47,587 bases of DNA from Clostridia bacterium (GTDB lineage Bacteria > Bacillota_A > Clostridia > Oscillospirales > CAG-272): contig JAFTLD010000013.1 of assembly GCA_017452945.1 (NCBI GenBank), positions 1 to 47,587 of the forward strand. The letters are read 5' to 3'. The notes under the pieces were generated by a model. The model had not been told where the DNA came from. It did not search any database and saw only the letters and a program-made list of their open reading frames with translations. Positions within the stretch are counted from its first letter, which is position 1. Each line of letters opens with the position of its first letter. Shown piece by piece: positions 8,537 through 15,538 of the stretch. The position numbers were made by a program, and so were the translations under genes.

Positions 8537-9814
8537 TCACTTGGTCGGTAACACCAGAACCACGGTATAGGTATCGTTCTGCTTTTGTGTGCGAAAGCTT
8601 CCCTGCAGACTATGCATAATGCTCTCGCAAGTCAGAAGTCCCAGCTTGGTGCTCTCCACCTTCCCCGAGTGCTTGGCAATCCTGTTCTCGCCCGTCATCA
8701 CGATCACTCGGTCGCGGTATTCCACACGAAAAACCGCGGACTCCTTGGGATCGGCATATTTGATGATGTTACTGTATAGATTGTCCAACACACGGCTCAG
8801 ATAATCCACGTTGGTATAAACACGAACATTTGCAAGCTCGGCAGAAACGTTGTACTCCAATTGTACGTTGGAAAGCTCGGCAGACATAAACCGTTCAGCC
8901 AAAAGCTGCTCAAACAGCACTGCTGCATTATATTCCTGCAAAGGGACAGCATTCTCCTTATGTCCATAGGCAAGGAAATAATTGAACAGTTCATCCGACT
9001 GTCGCTTGATGCGGCCTGCATTCTCTGAACAGACCGAAAGATACTTCTTTTGCTCATCCGTCAGATTTTCCTGATGCGACTCGATCAGCTCAAGATACCC
9101 AAGCAATGAGGTCAAAGGCGTACGGATATCATGGGAGATCGAAGTAATCAGCTCTTGGTTGGCGCGCCACGCCTGTTCCTTTTCCTCCATTTTCTGCAGG
9201 ATCGAATCTCTCATACCGTCCACGTGCCCTGCCAACTGCGCGATCTCATCATAGCCGCTTTTGGAGATCTGCCCCTGCAAATCGCCGCCTGCAATAGCCT
9301 TTACGTCACGCGACAGGCGCATGATGCGTGCAATTTCCGCCTGATAATAGACCATGACCAGCAAAATGAAGATCAGAATCGCAATCCCGATTGCCGCAAC
9401 GTCCCCAAGCAGATACAGCACCTCGGAATAGTCCTGCACCGCAACCAGCACCGATTGATCGGCAAAGTCCACTATGATGCTGTAATCATATTTCTGCGTA
9501 TCCGGCACGGTATCGCTCTCCACGCCCTCCAGCAACAAAAGCTTGAAGTTGTCGTTATCTCTTACCCACTCTATGACCGATTCCATATCGGTCGAGTTGA
9601 TCTGATTTTCCTCCACGAAGCCCTTGAAGCTCTGCAGCGCCTCTTCCACGCGTTCTTGCTCCTTGGCATCGGTCATGTATTCCTGCTCTATCACGTAGCC
9701 AAACAAGGGGGCGAGCGCAAAATAGGCAGCAAATCCAACCAGCAGGGCTACAAGGATCACCGCAATATGCTTCCATACAAGCGAGGAGCGCCTGTTTCTT
9801 TTTGCTTTAGTCAA
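8537..9814 (-). CDS. sensor histidine kinase (HAMP, HisKA, HATPase)
   Basis: 425 residues, a membrane sensor kinase. Helix 1 is about 13-38, then an extracellular sensor of about 95 residues, helix 2 about 136-157 and HAMP about 158-212. The HisKA dimerisation domain has the phospho-acceptor His in SISHDIRTPLTSLLGYLEL (H228). The ATPase domain has N-box NLYSNIIKYA. Its G-boxes are degenerate (GENRIAKHSGK, TKLGLL), as in VanS-like kinases. The TTG start overlaps the response regulator stop by 8 bases (TTGACTAA) with GGGG seven bases upstream, so translation is coupled. The ligand is unknown and no target gene is adjacent. Confidence 0.88.
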   Translation of the reverse strand: MTKAKRNRRSSLVWKHIAVILVALLVGFAAYFALAPLFGYVIEQEYMTDAKEQERVEEALQSFKGFVEENQINSTDMESVIEWVRDNDNFKLLLLEGVESDTVPDTQKYDYSIIVDFADQSVLVAVQDYSEVLYLLGDVAAIGIAILIFILLVMVYYQAEIARIMRLSRDVKAIAGGDLQGQISKSGYDEIAQLAGHVDGMRDSILQKMEEKEQAWRANQELITSISHDIRTPLTSLLGYLELIESHQENLTDEQKKYLSVCSENAGRIKRQSDELFNYFLAYGHKENAVPLQEYNAAVLFEQLLAERFMSAELSNVQLEYNVSAELANVRVYTNVDYLSRVLDNLYSNIIKYADPKESAVFRVEYRDRVIVMTGENRIAKHSGKVESTKLGLLTCESIMHSLQGSFRTQKQNDTYTVVLVLPTK

Positions 9815-10505
9815 TGACGTACCCCTTTCCCCACACAGTGCGGATGATACTTTGATCCTCGCCCAGCTTTTTGCGCAGGTTGGCTATGTGCACAAGCACG
9901 GTATTGGACGAGCTTGGCAGATACGTTTCCTGCCAGATGGTTTCATAAAGCTCGATGGGGCTGAACGTACGCCCACGCTGACTGTGCATAAGAGTGAACA
10001 GCTCATATTCCTTTTCGGTCAAAAATACTCTCTCTCCTTGACGGATCACCGTTTTTTCTTCGGCATTAATCTCCAACTCATGGGTGATCTCCCCTGAAGC
10101 TCCCGTGGTTTTTTCATGCAGATCGCGGAACATGGACCAACGGCGCAGCATTGCGTTGACGCGCAGCTTGAGATCGGTGGCATAAAAGGGTTTGACGATA
10201 TAATCGTCACCGCCGCTGCCGAAGGCCAGCACCTTGTCACTGTCTGCACTCTTGGCCGTCAGGAACAGAATAGGTAAGGAAGAGCTTTCGCGGATTGCTT
10301 CAGCGGCACTGATACCATTCATCACGGGCATCATAATATCCATAATAACCAAGGAAAGGGACGAGTCATCTCTCACGATCTCTACCGCCCGCTCTCCATT
10401 CTCGGCTTCGATAACCGAATACCCCTCTTTTTCCAAAACAATCTTCAACAATTGACGAATATCGGGCTCGTCGTCTACGACTAATATCTTATAAGAATCG
10501 GACAT
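9807..10505 (-). CDS. OmpR/PhoB-family response regulator
   Basis: 232 residues. The receiver domain has the acidic pair DD11-12, phospho-acceptor D56 (VIMDIMMP), T83 (FLTAKS) and K105 (IVKPF). The C-terminal winged-helix DNA-binding domain has FLTEKEYELFTLMHSQ and TVLVHIANLRKKLGED, and ends GKGYVID. It is the partner of the overlapping kinase gene downstream. AGGAGGG precedes the ATG. The upstream region carries an extended -10 with no clear -35, which may mean it needs an activator, perhaps itself. Confidence 0.92.
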   Translation of the reverse strand: MSDSYKILVVDDEPDIRQLLKIVLEKEGYSVIEAENGERAVEIVRDDSSLSLVIMDIMMPVMNGISAAEAIRESSSLPILFLTAKSADSDKVLAFGSGGDDYIVKPFYATDLKLRVNAMLRRWSMFRDLHEKTTGASGEITHELEINAEEKTVIRQGERVFLTEKEYELFTLMHSQRGRTFSPIELYETIWQETYLPSSSNTVLVHIANLRKKLGEDQSIIRTVWGKGYVID

Positions 10506-10537
10506 GAACAGCCCTCCTTTTTTGTTTTCATATGATC

Positions 10538-10543
10538 ATTATA
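10538..10543 (-). promoter_or_regulatory. extended -10 element of the two-component operon
   Basis: Minus-strand TGATATAAT (TATAAT at 10538-10543), 33 bases upstream of the response regulator start. No good -35 is seen at 17 bases. Confidence 0.5.
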
Positions 10544-10625
10544 TCACAAGTTGCAACGAAAGAAAAGAAAAATTTTTGTTTCTTAACAAATCTTTATAGT
10601 TTCAAAAATTTTTTTCAAAAAACTA

Positions 10626-10654
10626 TTGCTTTTTAGAAAAAGGTGTGATATAAT
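10626..10654 (+). promoter_or_regulatory. predicted promoter of the tRNA-Val gene
   Basis: TTGCTT at 10626-10631, 17-base spacer, TATAAT at 10649-10654 with TGA before it, 12 bases upstream of the mature tRNA 5' end. Confidence 0.8.
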
Positions 10655-10666
10655 ACATCTCGTTGC

Positions 10667-10743
10667 GGAGGCATAGCTCAGCTGGTTAGAGTGCTTGCTT
10701 GACATGCAAGAGGTCACTGGTTCGATTCCAGTTGTCTCCACCA
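10667..10743 (+). tRNA. tRNA-Val (anticodon GAC)
   Basis: A 77-base tRNA with encoded CCA. Acceptor arms are GGAGGCA (10667-10673) and TGTCTCC (10733-10739) with one G-U pair. The anticodon stem CTTGC/GCAAG closes loop TTGACAT, giving anticodon GAC (valine). The T-arm GGTTCGATTCC is canonical. Discriminator A is followed by CCA at 10741-10743. Confidence 0.95.
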
Positions 10744-10797
10744 AAAACAGGAAGGGATGGCAAAAAGCCATCCCTTCCTGTTTTTGGTGGAGCTCCT
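10736..10797 (+). terminator. terminator hairpin that includes the tRNA 3' end
   Basis: A perfect 26-bp inverted repeat: left arm 10736-10761, loop AAAAA, right arm 10767-10792. The right arm contains the T-run of a terminator (CTGTTTTTGG). The left arm starts inside the acceptor stem (CTCC) and includes CCA, so the hairpin would compete with tRNA folding if fully extended. Confidence 0.75.
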
Positions 10798-10802
10798 TCG
10801 GA

Positions 10803-10920
10803 GAATCAGAACCACGCCCAATGGAGCAAGCACCGAAAGGTGCTTTCCCCATTGGGCATTGTTTGCGCCGGTTGCCTATCCCATGCCAGCGCTTATTGGC
10901 GCAAACATTGGTTCTGATTC
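10803..10920. repeat. structured three-way-junction-like intergenic element
   Basis: Perfect 12-bp arms GAATCAGAACCA (10803-10814) and TGGTTCTGATTC (10909-10920) enclose two further hairpins. One is GCCCAATGG / CCATTGGGC (10816-10857), with an inner AAGCACC-GAAA-GGTGCTT. The other is GTTTGCGCC / GGCGCAAAC (10861-10906). The nested pairing suggests a folded RNA or a MITE-like DNA element; no protein is supported. Confidence 0.6.
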
Positions 10921-11150
10921 CAGCCGAAACCCCTGTTACTATTCTTCCCCGAACGGTTCATATTTGTTTTCGGAGACATAACCGCTCATCGTATGCAAAT
11001 CCGCCTGTCCATCCCCAACATCACTTTATACAAGATGTGAAAGAGCGACCTTATGATGACCTCACTCTCTGCAACAGCTACGCGACACAAAACGTCGCTC
11101 CGCTGCGCCCCCACACTTCGTATTCCTTCCATCAGGATTGATATACATAC
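10921..11150. other. intergenic stretch without recognised gene
   Basis: About 230 bases between the folded element and the next promoter. No ORF with a ribosome binding site and no clear structure is seen. Confidence 0.5.
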
Positions 11151-11179
11151 TTGAAAAAATCTGCCCGACATGTTATAAT
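11151..11179 (+). promoter_or_regulatory. predicted promoter of the GH123-like gene
   Basis: TTGAAA at 11151-11156, 17-base spacer, TATAAT at 11174-11179. Confidence 0.75.
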
Positions 11180-11224
11180 AAAAGAAATATTGATATTCCA
11201 ACCTTTGAAGGAAGGAGCGCTCAC

Positions 11225-12799
11225 ATGAATTATCAGGTATTTTCTGAAAACGAATGGATATATCCGGACAGCCCTATCAACACGCAAAACACGGCAGAGC
11301 TGCATTCAGCGCGTGGCGCAGACACCTGCTTTCAGGTGTTGACCGATCACGTGCTCCAAGGCGGTGAAAAGATCACCGTCCACTTTGCGCTGACAGGCTG
11401 TTGCGCTGACGTATATCAGCTTTTGACCGCTACCGTACCGCTCAACAGTCATGCCAAAGCGCTATGTACCGACGATTACGATTCGGTTAAGCATTTTGTC
11501 ACCAGAAAGGCTCCGTTTGACGTATACGAAATCACCCGTCCGCTGGATGAGGGCGAAACCGAAGCCGGCCGTGCCGCATTTTTCGTGCGCATCAACGTTG
11601 CATGCGATGCCCCCGTCGGCACGCACGCGTGTGTATTGACAGTCCATATCGGAGACAAGACGTTGCGCGTGCCGATTTGCTTGAAAATATACAACGTATG
11701 CGTCCCTGCACGCCAAAGCTCCGAATTTCATATGGTCAACTGGATCTATTATGACCGCGTGGCAAATGATCATGGCGTTGAGATATATTCAGACCAATAC
11801 ATGGAGATACTGGACCGTTATTTTGAAAATCAGATCGATATGCGAAACGATTTTCTGATGATTCCCTCCGGAGAGCCTGTGCGCGATGGCAGCGGAAGAG
11901 TGATTGATTTTGATTTTTCGCATGCCGAGCTGGTTGGCAACCGCGCGCTGGCACACGGTTTTACATACATTATGGGCGGCTTTGTGGCCAGATTCAAGGT
12001 TTGGAACGACCCCGACCACCTGCTCCTTTGGGACAAAGACGTTACCGTAACCTCCATTGAGGGATACCGTCAGCTGAAAATGTATTTCACACGTGCGTAT
12101 GAGTGCATTTTGCGAAACGGCTGGGAAAAGAGCTACATGCAATGTCTGGTTGACGAACCGCAATTTCCCAACAGCCTTGCATACCGCGCACTCTCAGGCA
12201 TATGCCGCAAATGCATCCCCGGAGTGATGATCAACGATCCCGTAGAATCCTGTGATCTTGCAGGTGCTATAGATGTCTGGGTGGTTAAGCAGGCAGTATA
12301 TGAAAAATACATAGAAGAGTTCCAAAAGCTGCAAAATGCCGGTGAAAACATGTGGATATACACCTGCGGATTTCCCGCGGGATACACCATGAACCGCGTC
12401 ATTGACCTGCCGCTTGCTGCCAGCCGTCTGCCAATGTGGATGTGCTACAAATACGGTGCTCCCGGATTTCTGCACTGGGGATACCACGTACACAATCCGG
12501 ATGGCAGATACGATACCAACTACCATACCGATGGAGTCAGCTATCCCGCCGGCAACGCCCACGTGGTCTACCCCGTTGACCGTACCGTTTGGAACGGAGT
12601 TCGTGCCCACCTTCAACGCGCGGGTGCTATCGATTATGAGCTTCTTGCGATTTTAGGGAAACACGACAAAGCAACTGCATTACACTTGGTTGACAAGGTC
12701 TGCCGCAGCTTCGAGGATTACGAAATCTCCTCCCGGGCAATTGACAGCGTCCGACGTGAATTGCTTGAAGCAATCGACTCACAAAAGGAAATCATCTGA
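11225..12799 (+). CDS. DUF4091 / glycoside hydrolase 123-like protein
   Basis: 524 residues without a signal peptide, so probably cytoplasmic. An N-terminal beta-rich domain (about 1-160) precedes a TIM-barrel-like domain. The C-terminal part has WMCYKYGAPGFLHWGYHVHN, typical of DUF4091 proteins. GH123 enzymes (N-acetyl-beta-galactosaminidases) use a tandem Asp-Glu; here CLVDEPQFPNS gives D310-E311 in the expected setting. This fits substrate-assisted cleavage of N-acetylhexosaminides, but many DUF4091 proteins are uncharacterised. The ATG at 11225 is chosen because GGAAGGAGC lies eight bases before it; a longer in-frame start overlaps the promoter. No sugar transporter or regulator is adjacent. 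Confidence 0.72.
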   Translation: MNYQVFSENEWIYPDSPINTQNTAELHSARGADTCFQVLTDHVLQGGEKITVHFALTGCCADVYQLLTATVPLNSHAKALCTDDYDSVKHFVTRKAPFDVYEITRPLDEGETEAGRAAFFVRINVACDAPVGTHACVLTVHIGDKTLRVPICLKIYNVCVPARQSSEFHMVNWIYYDRVANDHGVEIYSDQYMEILDRYFENQIDMRNDFLMIPSGEPVRDGSGRVIDFDFSHAELVGNRALAHGFTYIMGGFVARFKVWNDPDHLLLWDKDVTVTSIEGYRQLKMYFTRAYECILRNGWEKSYMQCLVDEPQFPNSLAYRALSGICRKCIPGVMINDPVESCDLAGAIDVWVVKQAVYEKYIEEFQKLQNAGENMWIYTCGFPAGYTMNRVIDLPLAASRLPMWMCYKYGAPGFLHWGYHVHNPDGRYDTNYHTDGVSYPAGNAHVVYPVDRTVWNGVRAHLQRAGAIDYELLAILGKHDKATALHLVDKVCRSFEDYEISSRAIDSVRRELLEAIDSQKEII

Positions 12800-12918
12800 G
12801 AACTTCATGCCGACCCATTGGCATGTAACGCTAACGACCAATCCAACCGCAAGCCTACCGAGCAAGAGAAAAAGATTGATCCGGTTGCTCTCTGATGCTT
12901 CGGTGTTCATGCGCCACT

Positions 12919-12960
12919 AAAAACGACGGCTTTTCTCCAAAGAGAACGCCGTCGTTTTTT
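12919..12960. terminator. bidirectional rho-independent terminator
   Basis: Stem AAAACGACGGC / GCCGTCGTTTT with T-runs on both strands. It ends the GH123-like gene (plus) and the convergent Crp/Fnr gene (minus). Confidence 0.85.
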
Positions 12961-12972
12961 ATGGCTGTTTTA

Positions 12973-13632
12973 TTATAACAACGTAAAATGATTTTTCCTG
13001 CATTCGATCACGCCCTCGCCTCGCAGCTTGCTGATCTCGGCAGAGAGTCCGCTGCGGTCAACCTCCAGATAATCCGCCAATTCCTGGCGATCAAACGGAA
13101 TATCAAAGCTGACGGAGCCTGTCTGCTTTTCCATGTAGGCCAGATATGCCAACAATTTTTCTCTTGTCGAACGTTTTCCTGTGATATCCAGCTTCTGATG
13201 GAACATAATATTCTTGGCAGCCAGATCACGCATCAGATTGTAAATCATTTTACGGTGAAAATCGCAGCCGTTGGAACAGGTGTGCAGCACGTGGCTGCTA
13301 TCGATCAGCAATACCTCGCACGGCTCGTTTGCAATGATGGACACGGGCAGCGTGGGCACACCCGCACAGGCAAACGACTCACAGAACAGCTCACCCGGCA
13401 CGATCCCCGACACGATACTGCGATTGCCGTAATAATCATGACGGATGATCTGCGCAGAGCCGGAGAGCAGAATGCCGAAAAATTTGGCCGGGTTTCCCTC
13501 AGCAAAAATGGTGTACTTTTTATCAAACACTTCGCGCTTGGCACCAAGGCAGGACAGCATGGTAATCAAATGCTGATCCTCAACGCCTTCAAACAGAGAA
13601 CATTTTCTCAGAATTCCAAAATATTTTTTCAA
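12973..13632 (-). CDS. Crp/Fnr-family transcriptional regulator
   Basis: 219 residues. The N-terminal cyclic-nucleotide-binding-like beta roll (about 10-120) contains a cluster of cysteines: C84, C89, C105, C119 and C123 (FCESFAC, CSNGC). A C-terminal winged helix has FDRQELADYLEVDRSGLSAEISKL as recognition helix region. TTG at 13632 is the preferred start because AAGGAG lies six bases upstream; a TTG 27 bases earlier has no such site. The gene is divergent from a redox operon and shares its control region, including a palindromic operator. Cys spacing differs from E. coli FNR, so whether it binds Fe-S, haem or a metabolite is open. Confidence 0.88.
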   Translation of the reverse strand: MKKYFGILRKCSLFEGVEDQHLITMLSCLGAKREVFDKKYTIFAEGNPAKFFGILLSGSAQIIRHDYYGNRSIVSGIVPGELFCESFACAGVPTLPVSIIANEPCEVLLIDSSHVLHTCSNGCDFHRKMIYNLMRDLAAKNIMFHQKLDITGKRSTREKLLAYLAYMEKQTGSVSFDIPFDRQELADYLEVDRSGLSAEISKLRGEGVIECRKNHFTLL

Positions 13633-13645
13633 TTTTTTCTCCTTT

Positions 13646-13661
13646 TGTTGAAAATTCAACA
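13646..13661. promoter_or_regulatory. perfect palindromic Crp/Fnr-type operator
   Basis: TGTTGAAAATTCAACA: 7-bp arms around a 2-base centre, with a TTGA/TCAA core close to the FNR box TTGAT-N4-ATCAA. Its centre is 41.5 bases upstream of the predicted start of the plus-strand operon, and it falls in the 5' leader of the regulator gene. Confidence 0.65.
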
Positions 13662-13675
13662 GACTTATTGCCCCT

Positions 13676-13688
13676 ATTATACTATAAT
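13676..13688. promoter_or_regulatory. overlapping divergent -10 elements
   Basis: Minus-strand TATAAT at 13676-13681 serves the regulator; plus-strand TATAAT at 13683-13688 serves the dehydrogenase operon. Neither the plus-strand -35 region nor a close alternative matches consensus, as in activator-dependent promoters. Confidence 0.55.
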
Positions 13689-13715
13689 ATTCTCAGAAAG
13701 ACAAGGAGTTTTTTT

Positions 13716-14750
13716 ATGAAAATTGCATTTTTTGACGCAAAGCCTTACGACAAGCCCTCGTTTGACGCCTTTGGCGCTGCGAATGGCATTCAATATAAAT
13801 ATTTCGAAACCAAGCTGACCGAGGACACGGTGGAGCTTGCGCACGATTGCGACGGTGTTTGCGTATTCGTCAACGACACGGTCAACGCAGCCGTGATCGA
13901 CAAGCTGACCGAAATGGGCGTGCGGATCGTGGCACTGCGCTGTGCCGGCTTTAACAACGTGGATATGAAGCATGCCTTTGGCAAGGTACACGTGCTGCGC
14001 GTCCCCGCTTACTCCCCTTACGCAGTGGCAGAGCATACCATGGCGCTGCTGTTGACCTCGATCCGACGCATTCACAAGGCCTATATCCGTACGCGAGATT
14101 TCAATTTCAGTCTTACGAACATGACAGGATTTGACCTGCACGGAAAAACGGTAGGCGTGATTGGTACCGGCAAGATCGGACGCGTATTCATTGACATTTG
14201 CCGCGGCTTTGGCATGAAGGTGCTGGCATACGACAAATTCCCCGCTCCCGACTTGGCAGACGGTGAAAATATTCGCTACGTGGAGCTTGACGAGCTGTTT
14301 GCGGGGAGCGACGTGATCTCACTGCACTGCCCCCTGACCGAGGACACCTACCACATCATCGATTCACTCGCCCTTGCCAAGTGTAAGCGCGGTGTCGTGA
14401 TCCTGAACACCTCGCGCGGTGCGCTGGTTGACGCAGAGGCGCTGCTCTCGGGCATTAAATCCCGAAAGGTCGGTGCTGCTTGCTTAGACGTTTACGAGGA
14501 AGAATCCGATTTGTTCTTTGAGGACTTCTCGGGACACATCTTAGAGGACGACGTGCTGGCGCGCCTGATCTCGATGCCCAACGTGATCGTCACCTCTCAC
14601 CAGGCGTTTCTGACCGAGGAGGCGCTCTCCAACATTGCCCAGACTACCACACAAAATATCAAACAAATGGCCGAGGACGGCCAATGCCCCAACGAGCTCT
14701 GCTATCGCGGTGACAGTGCCAAGGATTGCAGATCGGGCAAATGCTTCTGA
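13716..14750 (+). CDS. 2-hydroxyacid dehydrogenase, D-lactate dehydrogenase-like
   Basis: 344 residues of the D-isomer-specific 2-hydroxyacid dehydrogenase family. The NAD-binding fold shows GKTVGVIGTGKIGR. Catalytic residues are the Arg in LNTSRGALVD, a Glu in DVYEEESDLFFED and the His in VTSHQAFLT. The DVYEEE...FEDFSG...LARL segment is typical of the D-lactate dehydrogenase branch. An odd feature is the Cys-rich C-terminal tail, CYRGDSAKDCRSGKCF, absent from most relatives I know. AAGGAG lies before the ATG at 13716; longer starts overlap the promoter. First gene of an operon with the ferredoxin gene 11 bases downstream. Reduction of pyruvate to D-lactate is the likely reaction. Confidence 0.85.
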   Translation: MKIAFFDAKPYDKPSFDAFGAANGIQYKYFETKLTEDTVELAHDCDGVCVFVNDTVNAAVIDKLTEMGVRIVALRCAGFNNVDMKHAFGKVHVLRVPAYSPYAVAEHTMALLLTSIRRIHKAYIRTRDFNFSLTNMTGFDLHGKTVGVIGTGKIGRVFIDICRGFGMKVLAYDKFPAPDLADGENIRYVELDELFAGSDVISLHCPLTEDTYHIIDSLALAKCKRGVVILNTSRGALVDAEALLSGIKSRKVGAACLDVYEEESDLFFEDFSGHILEDDVLARLISMPNVIVTSHQAFLTEEALSNIAQTTTQNIKQMAEDGQCPNELCYRGDSAKDCRSGKCF

Positions 14751-14761
14751 AAGGAAAAGAC

Positions 14762-15460
14762 ATGATGAAAAGACAAGTGATCAAGATCGATAAGGAAAAA
14801 TGCAACGGCTGCGGCGCATGTGCCACAGCCTGCCACGAGGGCGCGATAGGCATGGTAAACGGCAAAGCCGAGCTTTTGCGCGAGGATTTCTGCGATGGCC
14901 TTGGCGATTGCCTGCCGGCTTGCCCCACAGGGGCCATCACCTTTGAAGAACGCGAGGCACCTGCCTACAATGAGGCAGCCGTGTTGGAGGCCAAAAACAA
15001 AAAGTTGGCGCAAAAGCTGCCCTGCTCCTGCCCCGGCACTATGGCAAAAGCCATCAAGCGCGAGCCCAATGTGCAAATGCAGCGAGTACCGGTTGGCAGC
15101 CAACTGGCTCAGTGGCCTTGCCAGATCAAGCTGGTGCCTGTCAACGCCCCGTATTTTGACGGAGCCAATCTGCTGATCGCAGCCGACTGCACCGCTTATG
15201 CCTACGCAAACTTCCATGCGGATTTCATGCGCAACCACATCACCCTGATCGGCTGCCCCAAGCTGGACGAGGGTGACTACGCAGAAAAGCTGACCGCGAT
15301 CATCGCACACAATGACATCAAGAGCGTCAAGGTGGTCAGAATGGAGGTTCCCTGCTGCGGCGGTATAGAAAACGCAGTCAAAAGAGCGTTGCAAGCAAGC
15401 GGGAAGTTCATCCCCTGGCAGGTGGTCACCATCTCGACCGACGGCCGGATCTTGGATTGA
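14762..15460 (+). CDS. 4Fe-4S dicluster ferredoxin-domain protein
   Basis: About 232 residues. Residues 1-60 form a two-cluster ferredoxin domain: CNGCGACATACHEGAI for cluster one and CDGLGDCLPACPTGAI for cluster two (slightly longer spacing). The remaining 170 residues have further cysteines (LPCSCPG, AADCTAY, LIGCPKL, VPCCGG), which may bind another cofactor. This architecture is common in Clostridia, often near hydroxylamine reductase or oxygen-stress genes. AAGGA precedes an ATGATG; either ATG could be used. It sits between the D-lactate dehydrogenase-like and flavodiiron genes and is probably an electron carrier under the same Crp/Fnr control. Its partner is not known. Confidence 0.82.
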   Translation: MMKRQVIKIDKEKCNGCGACATACHEGAIGMVNGKAELLREDFCDGLGDCLPACPTGAITFEEREAPAYNEAAVLEAKNKKLAQKLPCSCPGTMAKAIKREPNVQMQRVPVGSQLAQWPCQIKLVPVNAPYFDGANLLIAADCTAYAYANFHADFMRNHITLIGCPKLDEGDYAEKLTAIIAHNDIKSVKVVRMEVPCCGGIENAVKRALQASGKFIPWQVVTISTDGRILD

Positions 15461-15477
15461 TTTTCTCCCAAAAACGC

Positions 15478-15506
15478 TTGACCAAAGCACTTTCAGATGA
15501 TACAAT
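15478..15506 (+). promoter_or_regulatory. predicted promoter of the flavodiiron gene
   Basis: TTGACC at 15478-15483, 17-base spacer, TACAAT at 15501-15506. It gives the flavodiiron-desulfoferrodoxin pair its own start besides read-through. Confidence 0.75.
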
Positions 15507-15538
15507 ATACATAGTAAAAAAACGGAGGCTACTTGTAA

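Noticed and set aside
9807..10505. Assignment of the two-component system as a vancomycin resistance (VanRS) pair
   Set aside because: Kinase architecture is similar, but no van ligase or dehydrogenase genes are near; only the general family is supported.
10583..10852. Minus-strand open frame containing VETTGIEPVTS and SNQLSYA
   Set aside because: It is the antisense of the tRNA-Val gene. This GIEPVTS...SNQLSYA string is a well-known false protein produced by translating the wrong strand of a tRNA.
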